From Carex sylvatica (taxonomy: Eukaryota; Streptophyta; Magnoliopsida; Poales; Cyperaceae), in the NCBI GenBank assembly GCA_964058845.1, contig CAXKVR010000313.1:1-21374 (forward strand): DNA of 21,374 bases. The letters run 5' to 3'. The position numbers and the translations under genes are program-made. Under the pieces are notes generated by a model that had not been told where the DNA came from, made no database searches, and saw nothing but the letters and a program-made list of their open reading frames with translations. Positions within the stretch are counted from its first letter, which is position 1, and every line of letters begins with the position of its first letter. This document shows positions 8,309 to 18,512 of the stretch, piece by piece.

Positions 8309-11300
8309 GGATTATGAAACCAGCTTTAAAAGTTTCTACTGAAAAGTCAATTCAAATTGTGTGAATTCCATATTAAATGGATCATTTTTTGCTGATATCT
8401 GGACAAGACATCAGTAGTTTCTGCAAACTATGTTTAAAAAAATGCATTGATCAGATATGCTAACCAGAATCCAAAATAACATCGAGTGACTGGGTGCATT
8501 ATTAGATTTCATTACACCAATTCACCCTTACATTGAGGTCGTTGCAGATATATTACTCGATGTCCCTCCTCTATTGGCATTTGCCTTTCACTTTTTAAAA
8601 TTTCTTCTTATGTGCTCATTTTGTAAGGCACTGGTCTTCAGCAACCTATCAAAGCAGCTTATTTTGTCCCAATTTGGTTAATGTTCTTCTTATGAGCAAT
8701 TGAGACCTTTCAGCATAATTGAGAAAATATCAAAATTGATCTTTAAATGATTGCCTAGTATGATAGCATTGTCTAGCATAAATTAAGTCTTAACCAGACC
8801 AGTTCACTAGTATTCAGCAAAATTGGTTTTAATACTACAATGAAGGTTATTCATTGTCTAGGCTCTGTCTTTCTTACCAGAAAACAGTGTCATGTATACA
8901 AGACAAATACTTTAATGTAGACTCATGTCCGCTCATTCTAACTGCCGATTTTAGTAAACAAGTTTTAGCTGCTGAGAGCACAACTCCTGTGCGCACTTTC
9001 CGACAACCACTGCGCCAGCATTGTCTAGGCCACAAATTAACAAACAGGTCATGAAAAAGTAAAGAGTCTAAAGACTAGGCTATACATCCTAAACCTAAAA
9101 GTAGCATACTCATTTCAACTTCAACAAAATCTTTCTTGAGATATTCTGAACTTCACTTCATATATAAGTTCCCTACAAATTGTTAAACAACCCCAAGTTC
9201 AATTACCATGTCAGAACAACAGAAATTTCATCCACATGAAATCCATCAAATTAATTTTCCAAAAGTTACATGGGATTTAATTCGATAAATTAAGAATCAT
9301 AGTGAAAAAAAAAAATGAATTTAAAGAGTGCTATACCAAAGCATTTGCGCAATTTTTCACAAGTATCATTAATTATAACTTGTTTAATTTGAGGAACATA
9401 TTTTCTACCCAGTTATAATCATGAATGGGCTAGAGATTGGCATGGATTGGGGATTGCAGTATAAGATTTATGGGCCGTCGAGAAATTAACGAGCCATGTT
9501 TTCTGGGCTCGATTTCAATATCTTTCTAATATCGGATTGATTTTTCTCCTCTCTTCTTGATAGAAATTTTTAAAAATAATATAGAGAATAGATTAATTGT
9601 ATGAAATTTATGGAACCTAATCGGTTAATCTTTAATTTGTATTATTTAGTTGTCACATCATGCTATATTACAATAAATGTTAGACAATAATTCGGCTCTG
9701 AGTCCTTTAATTTCATACAGACATGCAAACCATTGTCCAAAAAAATACGAGTAACTAAAGTAATCAAAATATTAATTGATTTTTTTGGAAATGCCTAAAA
9801 AGTTTCTCTACACTCCACCCATTTTTTTTTTAATTTCTATGAATAAAAAAATCTGGACAAAGCCTACGGGCTATGTATGAAACCAAAAAAATAAAATAAT
9901 AATAATTCTGGACAAGGTGGCTTAGATCATGAACACGGGCTATTGCTACTGTCATTGCTGACGCTTATACTATTTACATATCAAGACATCAAGTATTGTT
10001 TGGCCACAACCTTGGTCCTTTTTTGGCAATCCAAATTAATTTTCGTCTCATCATTTGCTGACCTTTCTTTCCTCTAAAAAAAAGAAAAAAAAAAAAATTG
10101 CTGACCTTTCATTTGTTAATTATCATGTTATTCTTTAACATCAACTGTTAGTGGAGGCAGATACAAGTTGAGCAAACGGAGGTCAATAATTTTTCTTTTT
10201 TCAGGACACAGAAATTGTTAGTAATTTTATTTTTAAGATAATTTTTAAACGTGCATTCAAATTTTATATTATATTTATTTAATATCATAAGAGTATTATT
10301 TAAATGATTAACATTATGCACATTTGCGAAATTGTAAATATGCAAGAGACTGTGCAAGAAAAATACAAGAAAGTTTGTTGTATTACAATGCAAGAAAAAT
10401 ATCAGTGAGTTTCTAAATTACATATCATAGTGTTTAGCTTTATCATCTTTACTAATTTGGAGATCAATAATGAAAGACATTTGCAAATATCGAGGAAATC
10501 AATTGTAAAATCATCTACTATTTTTTGTAATTATTTAATTTCAACAATGAAATAGACTCTAGCCTTTTTTGAAAAAAAAATACATCTACTAATTTATCTC
10601 AAAATAAGGATACTTTGTGTACTCAACTTTTATCGATATTCATTTGATATCTTGCAAAATAATATTCAAATTAAAAGTTAAATTTATAGATTTGTTTTTT
10701 TCTTCTTAAGTATATGTGATATCAAGTTTGAATTGGTTTGAAAGTAATTTGTTTTTCATTAAAAAAAATGTAAAATATATATTGGCTGGGTATAATGATT
10801 CTACAATAGATACAACTAAATTTTAAGTTGACTTAAATTTAATAAATGTTCTATCCAAATAATTGATAATACATTTACAATTTTTTATTAATTTAGATGG
10901 TATTTTTACACGGAAATTATATGGTCAATATATAAAATTAATATTAAAGAGTTATTTTCATATTCCAATAAAGTTATAGAATTCTCTGATCTGGACCATC
11001 CAAAGAGGCAGACTATATAATTTGATGTAATATAAAAATGAACTATATATTTTTTTTAATATTTAAATCATTGTAAGATAATCAAACTAATTTCTAGTTA
11101 TACCAAACTTTGTTTCTGATTTATTTTGACAATATTGATAATTGTCAAAAAAAGTATAATTTAATTTTTGGAACTGCCGTAATTGAAATTTTGTGTGTTT
11201 ATCATTTATCAATTATTGTAAATTTTAATGGATTAAAATTGATAATACTTATTGTATTTGTAGATTACCGAAGAACACTCAAATTAAATTATTATTTTAA

Positions 11301-12101
11301 GCTATCCATATTATTTTTAATTTTGTTTTTGTTTCATGTTGATGTAAAAAAAATGTCAACTGTCAATATAAACAATTGTCATGTGATTCCTCTCCCTCTT
11401 ATAAAATATAATTAAAGTATAGCTAGGGTGAAACTTTACTTCTCTGCTGTCAGTTTTGTTTAAGATTCGTGCATGATTGAAGCGTTGATATGCTACTAGA
11501 AGGATTGAACGAATTAAAAATAAATTATTTGTCGTTAACTCATTTAAAATTTTAGGTCTATTTTCTAGATTTTAGTCAGATGAAATAACTATACGTTATG
11601 CAGTACTAAGCACATTTCTTACTTCTGTGTTCAACCTTGCAATATTTGGAAGTGTTATGTTATTTTACAAAATTTGGTCAAATTGACTGAAGCCTCAAAT
11701 TAAGCATGAAAATAGTAAGTCGTGCTGCTTTAGTAATTTTTCTTCTATTTCTTAATTGGAACTTAGTTGCAAAAATAAAATTTGATAAGTTGTCGCTATT
11801 ATATTACTCTCTTTGATGTACTAGCGTTTCAATATGCAACTCCTTGAGATAGACATCTTGACATATAATTTGATCCTATTTATTCTTCGCAGCATATGAA
11901 AAAATAGCTAAATAGATTTCTCAAATTGTTGCAAAGAGTGTTTAATCTCAAGAGTAAATTTTAATACATGTCATTCAACATAATAACAAATTTGATTGTG
12001 CTAAATAGCAGTCGATATTTGATATATTCGAATAAAAAGGCACTCATGGTGATCGAATCACCTGGCCTGGTTTGCTTGGTGGTAAACATAATACACTGTT
12101 T
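8309..12101. other. AT-rich intergenic DNA, no supported gene
   Basis: Both strands hold only short frames with low-complexity, AT-driven composition. I see no tRNA, no conserved domain and no clear element boundary except the small poly-A insertion at 10055-10110. Homopolymer runs are frequent (for example near 9310, 9830, 10080 and 10770). Confidence 0.6.
10055..10110 (+). repeat. Micro-insertion with A-rich tail flanked by 13-bp direct repeats
   Basis: TTGCTGACCTTTC is present exactly at 10055-10067 and 10098-10110. The 30 bases between are TTTCCTCT followed by an almost pure A run. A direct repeat of 13 bp enclosing an A tail is the signature of target-primed insertion by LINE machinery, here with nearly no body sequence. 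Replication slippage is the alternative. Confidence 0.5.
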
Positions 12102-12106
12102 GACAT

Positions 12107-12412
12107 TGTGGAAATTTAAAGAGTAGAGAACATGATGAACAATTGTTCTTGATTATTTTTTCTAATTAATTACATGTTCTGTACATGGGTGTATATATAA
12201 GCCTAAATTATACTACTAGCTATTTGGCTACTTCCTATTTTGTATTGGCAGAATATGTTGCCTAATTACATCTTAATTATTACCTAATTACAAGAATCTA
12301 GCTGGGTACTAATTATAGCTTGACAGCTATCAATTTGAGGCTAGCTTGATTTGTTGCCTAAGTTAGCCTATGATGAATAATATTCTGAGGCTGATATTAT
12401 TCTTTCTTAACA
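12107..12412 (-). repeat. 3' LTR of the copia element (element orientation)
   Basis: 306 bp, nearly identical to 13668-13973. It directly follows the polypurine tract on the minus strand. It contains a TATA-like site at 12191-12200. Confidence 0.93.
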
Positions 12413-12426
12413 CTCCCCCTCAAGTT
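12413..12426 (-). promoter_or_regulatory. Polypurine tract of the copia element
   Basis: On the minus strand AACTTGAGGGGGAG lies immediately before the LTR start TGTTAAG. This confirms the element's orientation and the LTR border. Confidence 0.85.
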
Positions 12427-13668
12427 GGACTCGAATAAATTGATTGATCCCAACTTGCTAAGTATACTTTCAAATGTTGGTTTGTTGAGTGCTTTGGTGA
12501 ATATGTCTGCTAGTTGCTATTGGCTTCTAACAAATGGTGTCTCAATTTCTCCTGATTGCACCTTGTCTCAAACAAAGTGGCAATCAACTTCAATATGATT
12601 CGTTCTTTCATGGAAGACGGGATTAGATGCAATGTGCCGTGCTGCTTGATTGTCACAGTACATCTGTATAGTTCCTTTGCACTCTGCGCTTGATCGTGCC
12701 ACAACATTCTGCTTCTTGCTTTTCCATGTCACCAGGTTTCCACCTACAAGAGTACAAAACCCTGTGGTTGATTTTCTGTCACAGCTTCCGGCCCAATCTG
12801 CATCAGAATAACCAACCACATTGTTAGTAACATTTTTCTTCATCCAGATTCCTCGACCTGGAGTACCTTTGAGATATCTCAGTATTCTATCAATGGTACT
12901 CAAGTGACTGGTACGCAGAGCATGCATAAATTGACTTACAACACTAACTGCAAATGCAATATCAGGTCTAGTAACCGTAAGGTATATCAATTTTCCTACC
13001 AACCTCTGATATTGTCCTATGTCAGGTAGTGGTTCACCATCTTCTGGTCCAAGTTTAATACTGGTTTCCATTGGGGTACTGGCTGGTTTTGCTCCTAACT
13101 TACCAGTCTATTTTAACAAGTCAAGAACATATTTTCTTTGGAATAGAAATAATCCTTTGCTTGAGTGAGCTATTTCTATTTCAAGAAAATATGAGAGTGT
13201 ACCAAGATCCTTGATATCAAACTCATTTTTCAATGATTGCTTAACTCTTTTAATTTCTTCATTATCATTTCCAGTAATGATAATGTCATCTACATAAACA
13301 AGGATAATGGTGGTTGATTTTTCAAAATGTTTAATAAACATGGAATAATCAGCTGTGCTTTTAACAAAATTATTTTTTAGAAGGAAAGAGCTTAGCTTGG
13401 CATACCATGCTTTTGGAGATTGCTTTAGCCCATAAATTGCCTTCCTTAGCTTACACACCAATGATGGATCTGATGTAATTTTATGACCTGGAGGAAGAGT
13501 CATATAGACTTCTTCTTCCAAATTGCCTTGAAGAAATGCATTTTTTACATCCATTTGGAATAGGTTCCATCCTAAGTTGGTAGTTACTGATAACAGGATT
13601 CTAACTGTACTCATCTTAGCTACTGGTGCAAAAGTTTCTTGGTAGTCAATACCTGGCTCTGATACCAT
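12420..13668 (-). pseudogene. Copia pol remnant: reverse transcriptase and RNase H, with three stops
   Basis: The frame from 13668 downwards gives a reverse-transcriptase piece: DYQETFAPVAK (8-18), QMDVKNAFLQG with catalytic Asp40, IYGLKQSPKAWY (78-89) and YVDD (125-128). It is cut by TAG at 13108-13110 after residue 186. The same frame resumes with TRPDIAFAVS, LRYLKGTP, the RNase H motif YSDADWAG and ARSSAE, then CDNQAARHIASNP. Between SSAE and CDNQ roughly 30 residues normally present are gone. Two more in-frame stops follow: TGA at 12568-12570 and TAG at 12517-12519. The final segment LADIFTKAL...LRG ends at the polypurine tract. The fingers part of RT and everything upstream are deleted. 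The frame opens with an ATG made from the last LTR base and the primer-binding site. It is non-functional as an element. Confidence 0.92.
13651..13667 (-). promoter_or_regulatory. Primer-binding site for initiator methionine tRNA
   Basis: On the minus strand TGGTATCAGAGCCAGGT directly follows the LTR end. It matches the complement of the plant initiator tRNA-Met 3' end, the standard copia primer. The reverse-transcriptase codons for GIDYQ begin within its last bases, which marks the deletion junction. Confidence 0.92.
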
Positions 13669-13973
13669 GTGGAAATTTAAAGAGTAGAGAAAATGATGAA
13701 CAATTGTTCTTGATTATTTTTTCTAATTAATTACATGTTTTGTACATGGGTGTATATATAAGCCTAAATTACACTACTAGCCGTTTGGCTACTTCCTATT
13801 TTGCATTGGCAGAATATGTTGCCTAATTACATCCTAATTATTACCTAATTACAAGAATCTAGCTGGGTACTAATTATAGCTTGACAGCTATCAATTTGAA
13901 GCTAGCTTGATTTGTTGTCTAAGTTAGCCTATAATGGATAATATTCTGAGACTGATATTATTCTTTCTTAACA
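13668..13973 (-). repeat. 5' LTR of the copia element (element orientation)
   Basis: 306 bp, paired with 12107-12412. It has a TATA-like site at 13752-13761 and the flanking GACAT at 13974-13978. Confidence 0.93.
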
Positions 13974-13978
13974 GACAT

Positions 13979-14897
13979 AATGTCATTATTGTAAAAAATG
14001 TATTTGGTCCATGACGGCCTAAAGAGTGATTCTACTCACGCAAAATTACATATTGAATCACAAGTTCAGAACCAACTTATGGTTCAAATGAGAGCCACGT
14101 GAACAATCTATGGGGCTATTGTTCGGGAAGCAGAAAATTGAGATAAAAATCTGGATACCTATGTATCTGTAATTTATTTTAGGAGAGTATAATTGTAATT
14201 TTAATTTATGAGAATTAATAGTATGTTTTTTTTTAATAAAAGTTAACAAATTTAAAAGACAAAATTAAGAAAATTTCAATTTGATCTTCCTCTCCACATA
14301 AATCCGCTCTGACAATGTTAACCCGTCACACTACTTTTTAATTTTTATGAGAGAAGGCCAGAAGGGTACGGTTTGAGGAATTATTATTTTTTTAAATTAT
14401 GAGGATATTATTTTTATGAGAAATATACGGGTTGAGGACACGCAAAGTGGTAAGTTGACAAGAATATTCCATATTTACCATCTTTCAAAAATAATAAATC
14501 AAATAACTATTTTTTAGAAAAATTTCAGAATTATCTGGGCCGCAGATATACCTGATGGTTGTGAATATTACATTTGAGGACTTGGTAATTTTGAAATTTT
14601 CTCAAAAAGGTAGATATTGGGTTTTTTTTTAAGAGGGTAAAAAAGACATTCAGCTGTAAATTTTTACATTTTTATCATAACACGCAAAATAACAAGAATA
14701 TTTTTTTTCTCATAATGAGGACATTTTTTCTTTCTTTTTACCTTTTTGCAATGTAAAGATTACGGACCGGAATTCCTTTTCTTCTTGTAAGCATTGTACA
14801 AATCATTCTCAGAGACATTTTTTTTTGTTTTTTGCTTTGATAAAAACAAACAATAATTTTGCAAATGGACAGGACAGCGCACTATTTTTAAATGGAA
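13979..14897. other. AT-rich intergenic DNA, no supported gene
   Basis: I see only short frames and T/A runs. ACACGCAAA with a nearby AACAAGAATATT-like word recurs (near 14440 and 14680), perhaps an old duplication. No gene or element border is supported. Confidence 0.55.
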
Positions 14898-14907
14898 TCT
14901 TGTTTTG

Positions 14908-14966
14908 AATTCGTATCGTTTGCATTAACTCAAAATATCTTTTGAGTTAATGCAGAGGATATGGAT
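14908..14966. mobile_element. 59-bp foldback MITE with 10-bp target duplication
   Basis: TCTTGTTTTG flanks the element at 14898-14907 and 14967-14976. The element is almost entirely two inverted arms of about 27 bases with four mismatches; the inner 14 bp (GCATTAACTCAAAA and its mirror) pair perfectly around a 4-base loop. The first arm shares ATTCGTATCGTTTGCATTAA with one end of the 216-bp element at 18949-19164, so both belong to one family. A 10-bp duplication suggests a Mutator-like transposase; that is inference. A third near-copy of CTTGTTTTGTGG at about 14996 slightly weakens the duplication evidence. Confidence 0.7.
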
Positions 14967-15005
14967 TCTTGTTTTGTGGAGGATTCGCATCCATCTTGTT
15001 TTGTG

Positions 15006-15027
15006 GGCGCTGATAGGAAAACAATTC
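15006..15027 (+). promoter_or_regulatory. Promoter block shared with UGT gene A
   Basis: This copy (GGCGCTGATAGGAAAACAAT plus TC) lies 116 bases before the ATG of gene B and matches 5545-5565 upstream of gene A. It begins 40 bases after the foldback MITE ends. Confidence 0.5.
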
Positions 15028-15087
15028 AAATGCAATTACTCTTCCAACAAAACAATTAATTCCAAGCTTCCTCTTTTTTCAGAGGAC

Positions 15088-15097
15088 ATTATTATAG
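15088..15097 (+). promoter_or_regulatory. Probable TATA box of UGT gene B
   Basis: ATTATTATAG is 55 bases before the ATG, implying a short leader of perhaps 20-30 bases. Gene A has ATTATTATAAG in the matching position. Confidence 0.5.
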
Positions 15098-15142
15098 ATT
15101 GAATCATTGAAGGAGAGAGCGAGCCAGCGAGCGAGAGGCAAT

Positions 15143-16555
15143 ATGAAGGAGACGGTAGTGCTCTACGCTGGCATGGGCGTTGGGCACCTTGTGCCAATGG
15201 TTGCACTTGCAAAGCTCTTCCTTCGCAACAACCTCGCTGTCACCATTGTGACCGTTGATCCACCACCAACATCGGGCTCCAGCGCAAAAGTCATCTCGAG
15301 CTTCGCCTCGGCCAACCCGTCGATCTCATTCCATATCCTTCCCACCATCCCCATCCCTGCTGAAGCTAGCCACAACCCTTTCGGCCAGATGTTCAACATC
15401 CTGCGGGGAGGCAACTCAAATCTTCTTGATTTCCTAATTTCCATTTCGAAAGCCACCTCTGTACGCGGTATTGTGCTTGACATGTTTTGCACAGTGGCAC
15501 TTGAAGTGACTGATAAATTGTGTATCCCGACCTACTTTTTCATGCCCTCTCCTGCCTCTGTTCTTGCCGTCTTCTTTCATGTTGCAGTTCTTGACAAAAC
15601 TCCCTCTACTTCTTTCAAGGACATGGGAAGAACGCCAATCGACTTCCCAGGGCTTCCACCGGTGCCAGCATCTGATTTACCACAAAATGTGCATGACCGA
15701 TCAAGTGAATCCTACAAAACACGCATTGCGAACTGGCCACAATATGTTGAAGCTGATGGGATACTCCTCAACACCTTTGAGGAACTCGAACCAAAAGCCG
15801 TGAAGGCTCTGAGAGCCGGGCTGTGGAGCCATAAAATGCCACCGGTTTATTGCGTAGGACCATTGATTACTCAAAGTGAAGGCAGCCACAATGAAGCAAA
15901 ACACGAGTGCCTCACATGGCTCGATTCCCAGCCAAAACAGAGCGTGGTTTTCCTGTGCTTCGGCAGCATGGGTGCTTTCTTACCAGAGCAGGTTAAAGAA
16001 ATTGCAGTTGGGCTAGAAAATAGCGGTCACAGGTTCCTCTGGGTGGTGAAGATTCAGGATGACCCGAATAAGCTCCTTGAGGCGCAGTCCGAGCCTGATC
16101 TGGATACTGTCTTACCAGAGGGGTTCCTTGACCGGACCAAAGACCGTGGCGTGGTTGTAAAATCATGGGCTCCTCAAGCTCAGGTTCTACGGCACGAGTC
16201 GGTTGGTGTGTTCGTGAGCCATTGTGGGTGGAATTCAACACTAGAGGCAATCACTTACGGAGTGCCGATGATATGCTGGCCACTGTATGCTGAGCAGAGA
16301 TTGAATAAGGTGATCTTGGTGGAAGAGATGAAGATTGCGGCCGTGATGGATGGGTATGATGAAGGGTTGGTACGGGCTGAAGAGGTTGAAACCAAGGTAA
16401 GGTGGCTAATGGAGTCTGAAGGAGGGAAGGCACTGAAAGAGCGCATGGCGGTGGTGAAGCAGGAGGCTGCCGAGGCGCTCGGAGAAGGGGGATCTTCTTC
16501 CCAAGCGTTTGTTCAGTTCCTTAAAGATCTAGAAGAATTTCATAAGGGAGAATAG
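15143..16555 (+). CDS. Family-1 UDP-glycosyltransferase B (UGT88-like), intact
   Basis: A 470-residue cytosolic GT-B enzyme, normal length for plant family-1 UGTs, predicted to glucosylate a small secondary metabolite such as a phenolic; the substrate cannot be read from sequence. The ATG at 15143 gives MKETVVLYAGMGVGHLVPM, the usual N-terminus; the frame is open upstream but has no earlier ATG. Catalytic His15 lies in GVGHLVPM, with its partner Asp113 in VLDMFC. VVFLCFGSMGAF (268-279) precedes the donor domain. The PSPG box is residues 342-385 (bases 16166-16297), exactly 44 long, with WAPQ, HCGWNS, CWPLYAEQ and final Gln, typical of UDP-glucose. No intron or stop; TAG at 16553. By eye it is roughly half identical to gene A and on the same strand, so they are old tandem duplicates. 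It is the better candidate for an active enzyme. Confidence 0.96.
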   Translation: MKETVVLYAGMGVGHLVPMVALAKLFLRNNLAVTIVTVDPPPTSGSSAKVISSFASANPSISFHILPTIPIPAEASHNPFGQMFNILRGGNSNLLDFLISISKATSVRGIVLDMFCTVALEVTDKLCIPTYFFMPSPASVLAVFFHVAVLDKTPSTSFKDMGRTPIDFPGLPPVPASDLPQNVHDRSSESYKTRIANWPQYVEADGILLNTFEELEPKAVKALRAGLWSHKMPPVYCVGPLITQSEGSHNEAKHECLTWLDSQPKQSVVFLCFGSMGAFLPEQVKEIAVGLENSGHRFLWVVKIQDDPNKLLEAQSEPDLDTVLPEGFLDRTKDRGVVVKSWAPQAQVLRHESVGVFVSHCGWNSTLEAITYGVPMICWPLYAEQRLNKVILVEEMKIAAVMDGYDEGLVRAEEVETKVRWLMESEGGKALKERMAVVKQEAAEALGEGGSSSQAFVQFLKDLEEFHKGE

Positions 16556-16996
16556 GACTTGAATGGATGACGATGCGGAGTGTTTCTCTTGTTTCATCGG
16601 AAACATTAGAATAATTTCGATCCTTTGTTTTAGTAAACTGCCAGCATATTTCGTATCAGTTTTCTTTATGACATTATAATTGGCTGATAGTTACTGAAAC
16701 TTGGGATTTGTAATTCATGAGCTAGAAAAATTAGCTTTATCTCAAATGGGTGGAATTTTTGTCCAAACGATAAAGTCTCATACAAAGTCTTACCTCAACC
16801 GTCTGATCTGCATCAAAATTCATATAAATAGTTAAATTCAAAGGGCTATTTAAATTTTTAAAATTTGAAATATATTTGCACAAATCTCAATACAAATCAA
16901 ATGTTTAAGCTTGACTTTTGAATGAAACTTTATCCAAAGCTATTTGTACAAAACCCAATCCCATCTCAAATTGGCAAATCGTTACGTGTGTGATTG

Positions 16997-17025
16997 AAAA
17001 AAAAAAAAACACACACACACACACA
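16997..17025. repeat. Poly-A followed by (AC)n microsatellite
   Basis: About 13 A are followed by eight AC units. This is simple sequence. Confidence 0.85.
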
Positions 17026-17151
17026 TGTTTAAGATCAGGTATGGTGAACTTTTCTATTCTCAAGTTATTTTACCTAACAAAATGTCGAACCTTTAGCTAT
17101 TTAAGACCAGGAACTAGGCACCGTGCTGTGTCTCTCTCAGCCACAAATCTT

Positions 17152-17246
17152 ACCACGCTGCCTGCATCAATGAATGTTTTAACAACTGTACTCCACGGAT
17201 CTAACCACGCTGCCTGCATCAATGAATGTTCTAACAACTCTACTCA
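17152..17246. repeat. 52-bp tandem duplication
   Basis: ACCACGCTGCCTGCATCAAT and the following bases begin at 17152 and again at 17204, sharing GAATGTT.TAACAACT.TACTC with two substitutions. The second copy ends early. Confidence 0.85.
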
Positions 17247-17837
17247 AAAGTGGCTAATAAAATCCTGGACTGACGTTATACCAATGGCCGACAGCATTGA
17301 AAGGCTTCAAACAAAATTGCTGGTACATGAGTAGGCCCATCCATTGCCACTATCATGTCAGCACTCCTACGTAATTAGTTAGCTGTGTTCTAGGGCCCGA
17401 AGCTATATAATTGAATCCAACTTAAGTTATCAGACCATGGGCAGTTGCCAGTTGGGCACTGCAGTTATCTAATTAACTGGAAGTCAGTAATGCACTTCCA
17501 AATTCCCAAAAGTAATCAATTTAATATAACCTGTTAATCCAACATCTGTATCATTCGTAAAATCATATTTCGATCTACAAACATTGAACTCTGGTTTTAA
17601 TCAGTTAAAATAGAATATTCTTGACAAAATGTGTCAATTTTTTGCAAATGAAAATTGATTAACTTGGCACTTAATGATACCTGACTGGAGATGCTCCCGG
17701 CCAACTCTCTTTCTTGTAATCGGAAATTAAGTTTTTCTATTTTCCTGATTTCACTGTTATATTCAACTTAGTTATCAACAATATTACGAACAGATTATAT
17801 TCATGTAATATCATTTCATATACTAGAAGATTGGACT

Positions 17838-17985
17838 TGGAAATTCAAATATTCGACAAGGGCCGTGAGGTCCAAGAAATACTGGAATGGAACAGTATTT
17901 AACATCAATAAAATTTTCAAATTTGTTTCTTTCTCCGAAGAGAAGTATCCTTAAGGCGTCAGCCGGGACGACAAACATGAGCAAT
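17838..17985. repeat. Segmental duplication, copy 1
   Basis: The stretch ATCAAATATTC-like, GGCCGTGAGG, CCAAGAAATACT, TTTAACATC.ATAAAATT, AAATTTG and GGCGTCAGCCG.GACGA is repeated in order at 18888-18911 plus 19176-19295. The copies have diverged by substitutions and small indels. No protein family is recognised in either copy; the minus frame at 17823-18017 is not conserved in copy 2, which argues against coding. Confidence 0.75.
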
Positions 17986-18017
17986 GTGGTGGTCCATGGG
18001 AGTGCAAAGCCCATCAT

Positions 18018-18512
18018 AGGTTACTTCTACTAGTAAGGTCTGTTCATTCTTTAACATTGTAATTTGACTTTTCCATTGTAGAAAATTTTATGCAAGTTCC
18101 TGCAAAACCTCAAGACAGCACGTTTCTCATACATTCCCTTTTAACATGAGAGGAGTCGCATGCATCTTCCTCTTCTATCTTCTTAGTAAAAAATTTCTAA
18201 ACCGCTCATCATGTTTCCGCCAGTTGACAGATATATATAAGTTTTGGATTAGTGGGGTATTTTGGGCATTTTCTGGACGTAAATGGAAGGTATCATGAAG
18301 GGTATTAGTGGGGTACTTTGTGAAAGAGAGAAATTATGCTTAGTTAATGTGACGAAAATTCTTTGATAGGATGACTTCATGTTCTTTTTTGTTTCTATAT
18401 TTTGAGTTAGGAGGAGAATTTTGGTGAGAAAATAAAAATATGATCCGAATACAACTTGATAAAGAATGAGGAGGGTTCAAATATCTTTATTTTTTGTGCC
18501 TTCATCATGCCT
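18018..18512. other. Intergenic DNA, no supported gene
   Basis: ATTAGTGGGGTA occurs twice (near 18250 and 18304). GGTCTGTTCA at about 18037 is mirrored as TGAACAGACC near 18864, a possible pair of transposon ends enclosing the palindrome at 18513-18851, but no target duplication is visible. Confidence 0.35.

Larger units (their letters stand above)
12107..13973 (-). mobile_element. Internally deleted Ty1/copia retrotransposon with 5-bp target duplication
   Basis: The 1867-bp element is flanked by GACAT on both sides (12102-12106 and 13974-13978). Two 306-bp LTRs (12107-12412 and 13668-13973) bound a 1255-bp interior. On the coding (minus) strand each LTR begins TGTTAAGAA and ends TTTCCACA, and has a TATA box (TTATATATACAC, near 12200 and 13760). 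The LTRs differ at 12 sites by my count, 11 of them transitions, which is about 4 percent. The interior has the primer-binding site, part of reverse transcriptase and RNase H, and the polypurine tract; gag, protease, integrase and the first part of RT are missing. It cannot move on its own. Confidence 0.93.
16556..17830. other. Intergenic DNA after UGT gene B, no supported gene
   Basis: It holds the 3' flank of gene B, an A run followed by (AC)n at 16997-17025, and the 52-bp duplication at 17152-17246. Short frames here are broken or low-complexity. I see no gene. Confidence 0.55.

Noticed and set aside
15107..15142. A longer start for UGT gene B (12 additional residues)
   Set aside because: The extended frame opens with TTG. 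The ATG at 15143 gives the standard MKETVVLY N-terminus, and plant nuclear genes start at ATG.
16918..17334. 138-codon plus frame after UGT gene B
   Set aside because: It runs through a poly-A/(AC)n microsatellite and a 52-bp tandem duplication; the composition is not protein-like.
17823..18017. 64-codon minus frame in copy 1 of the segmental duplication
   Set aside because: The frame is not kept in copy 2, so there is no sign of coding selection.
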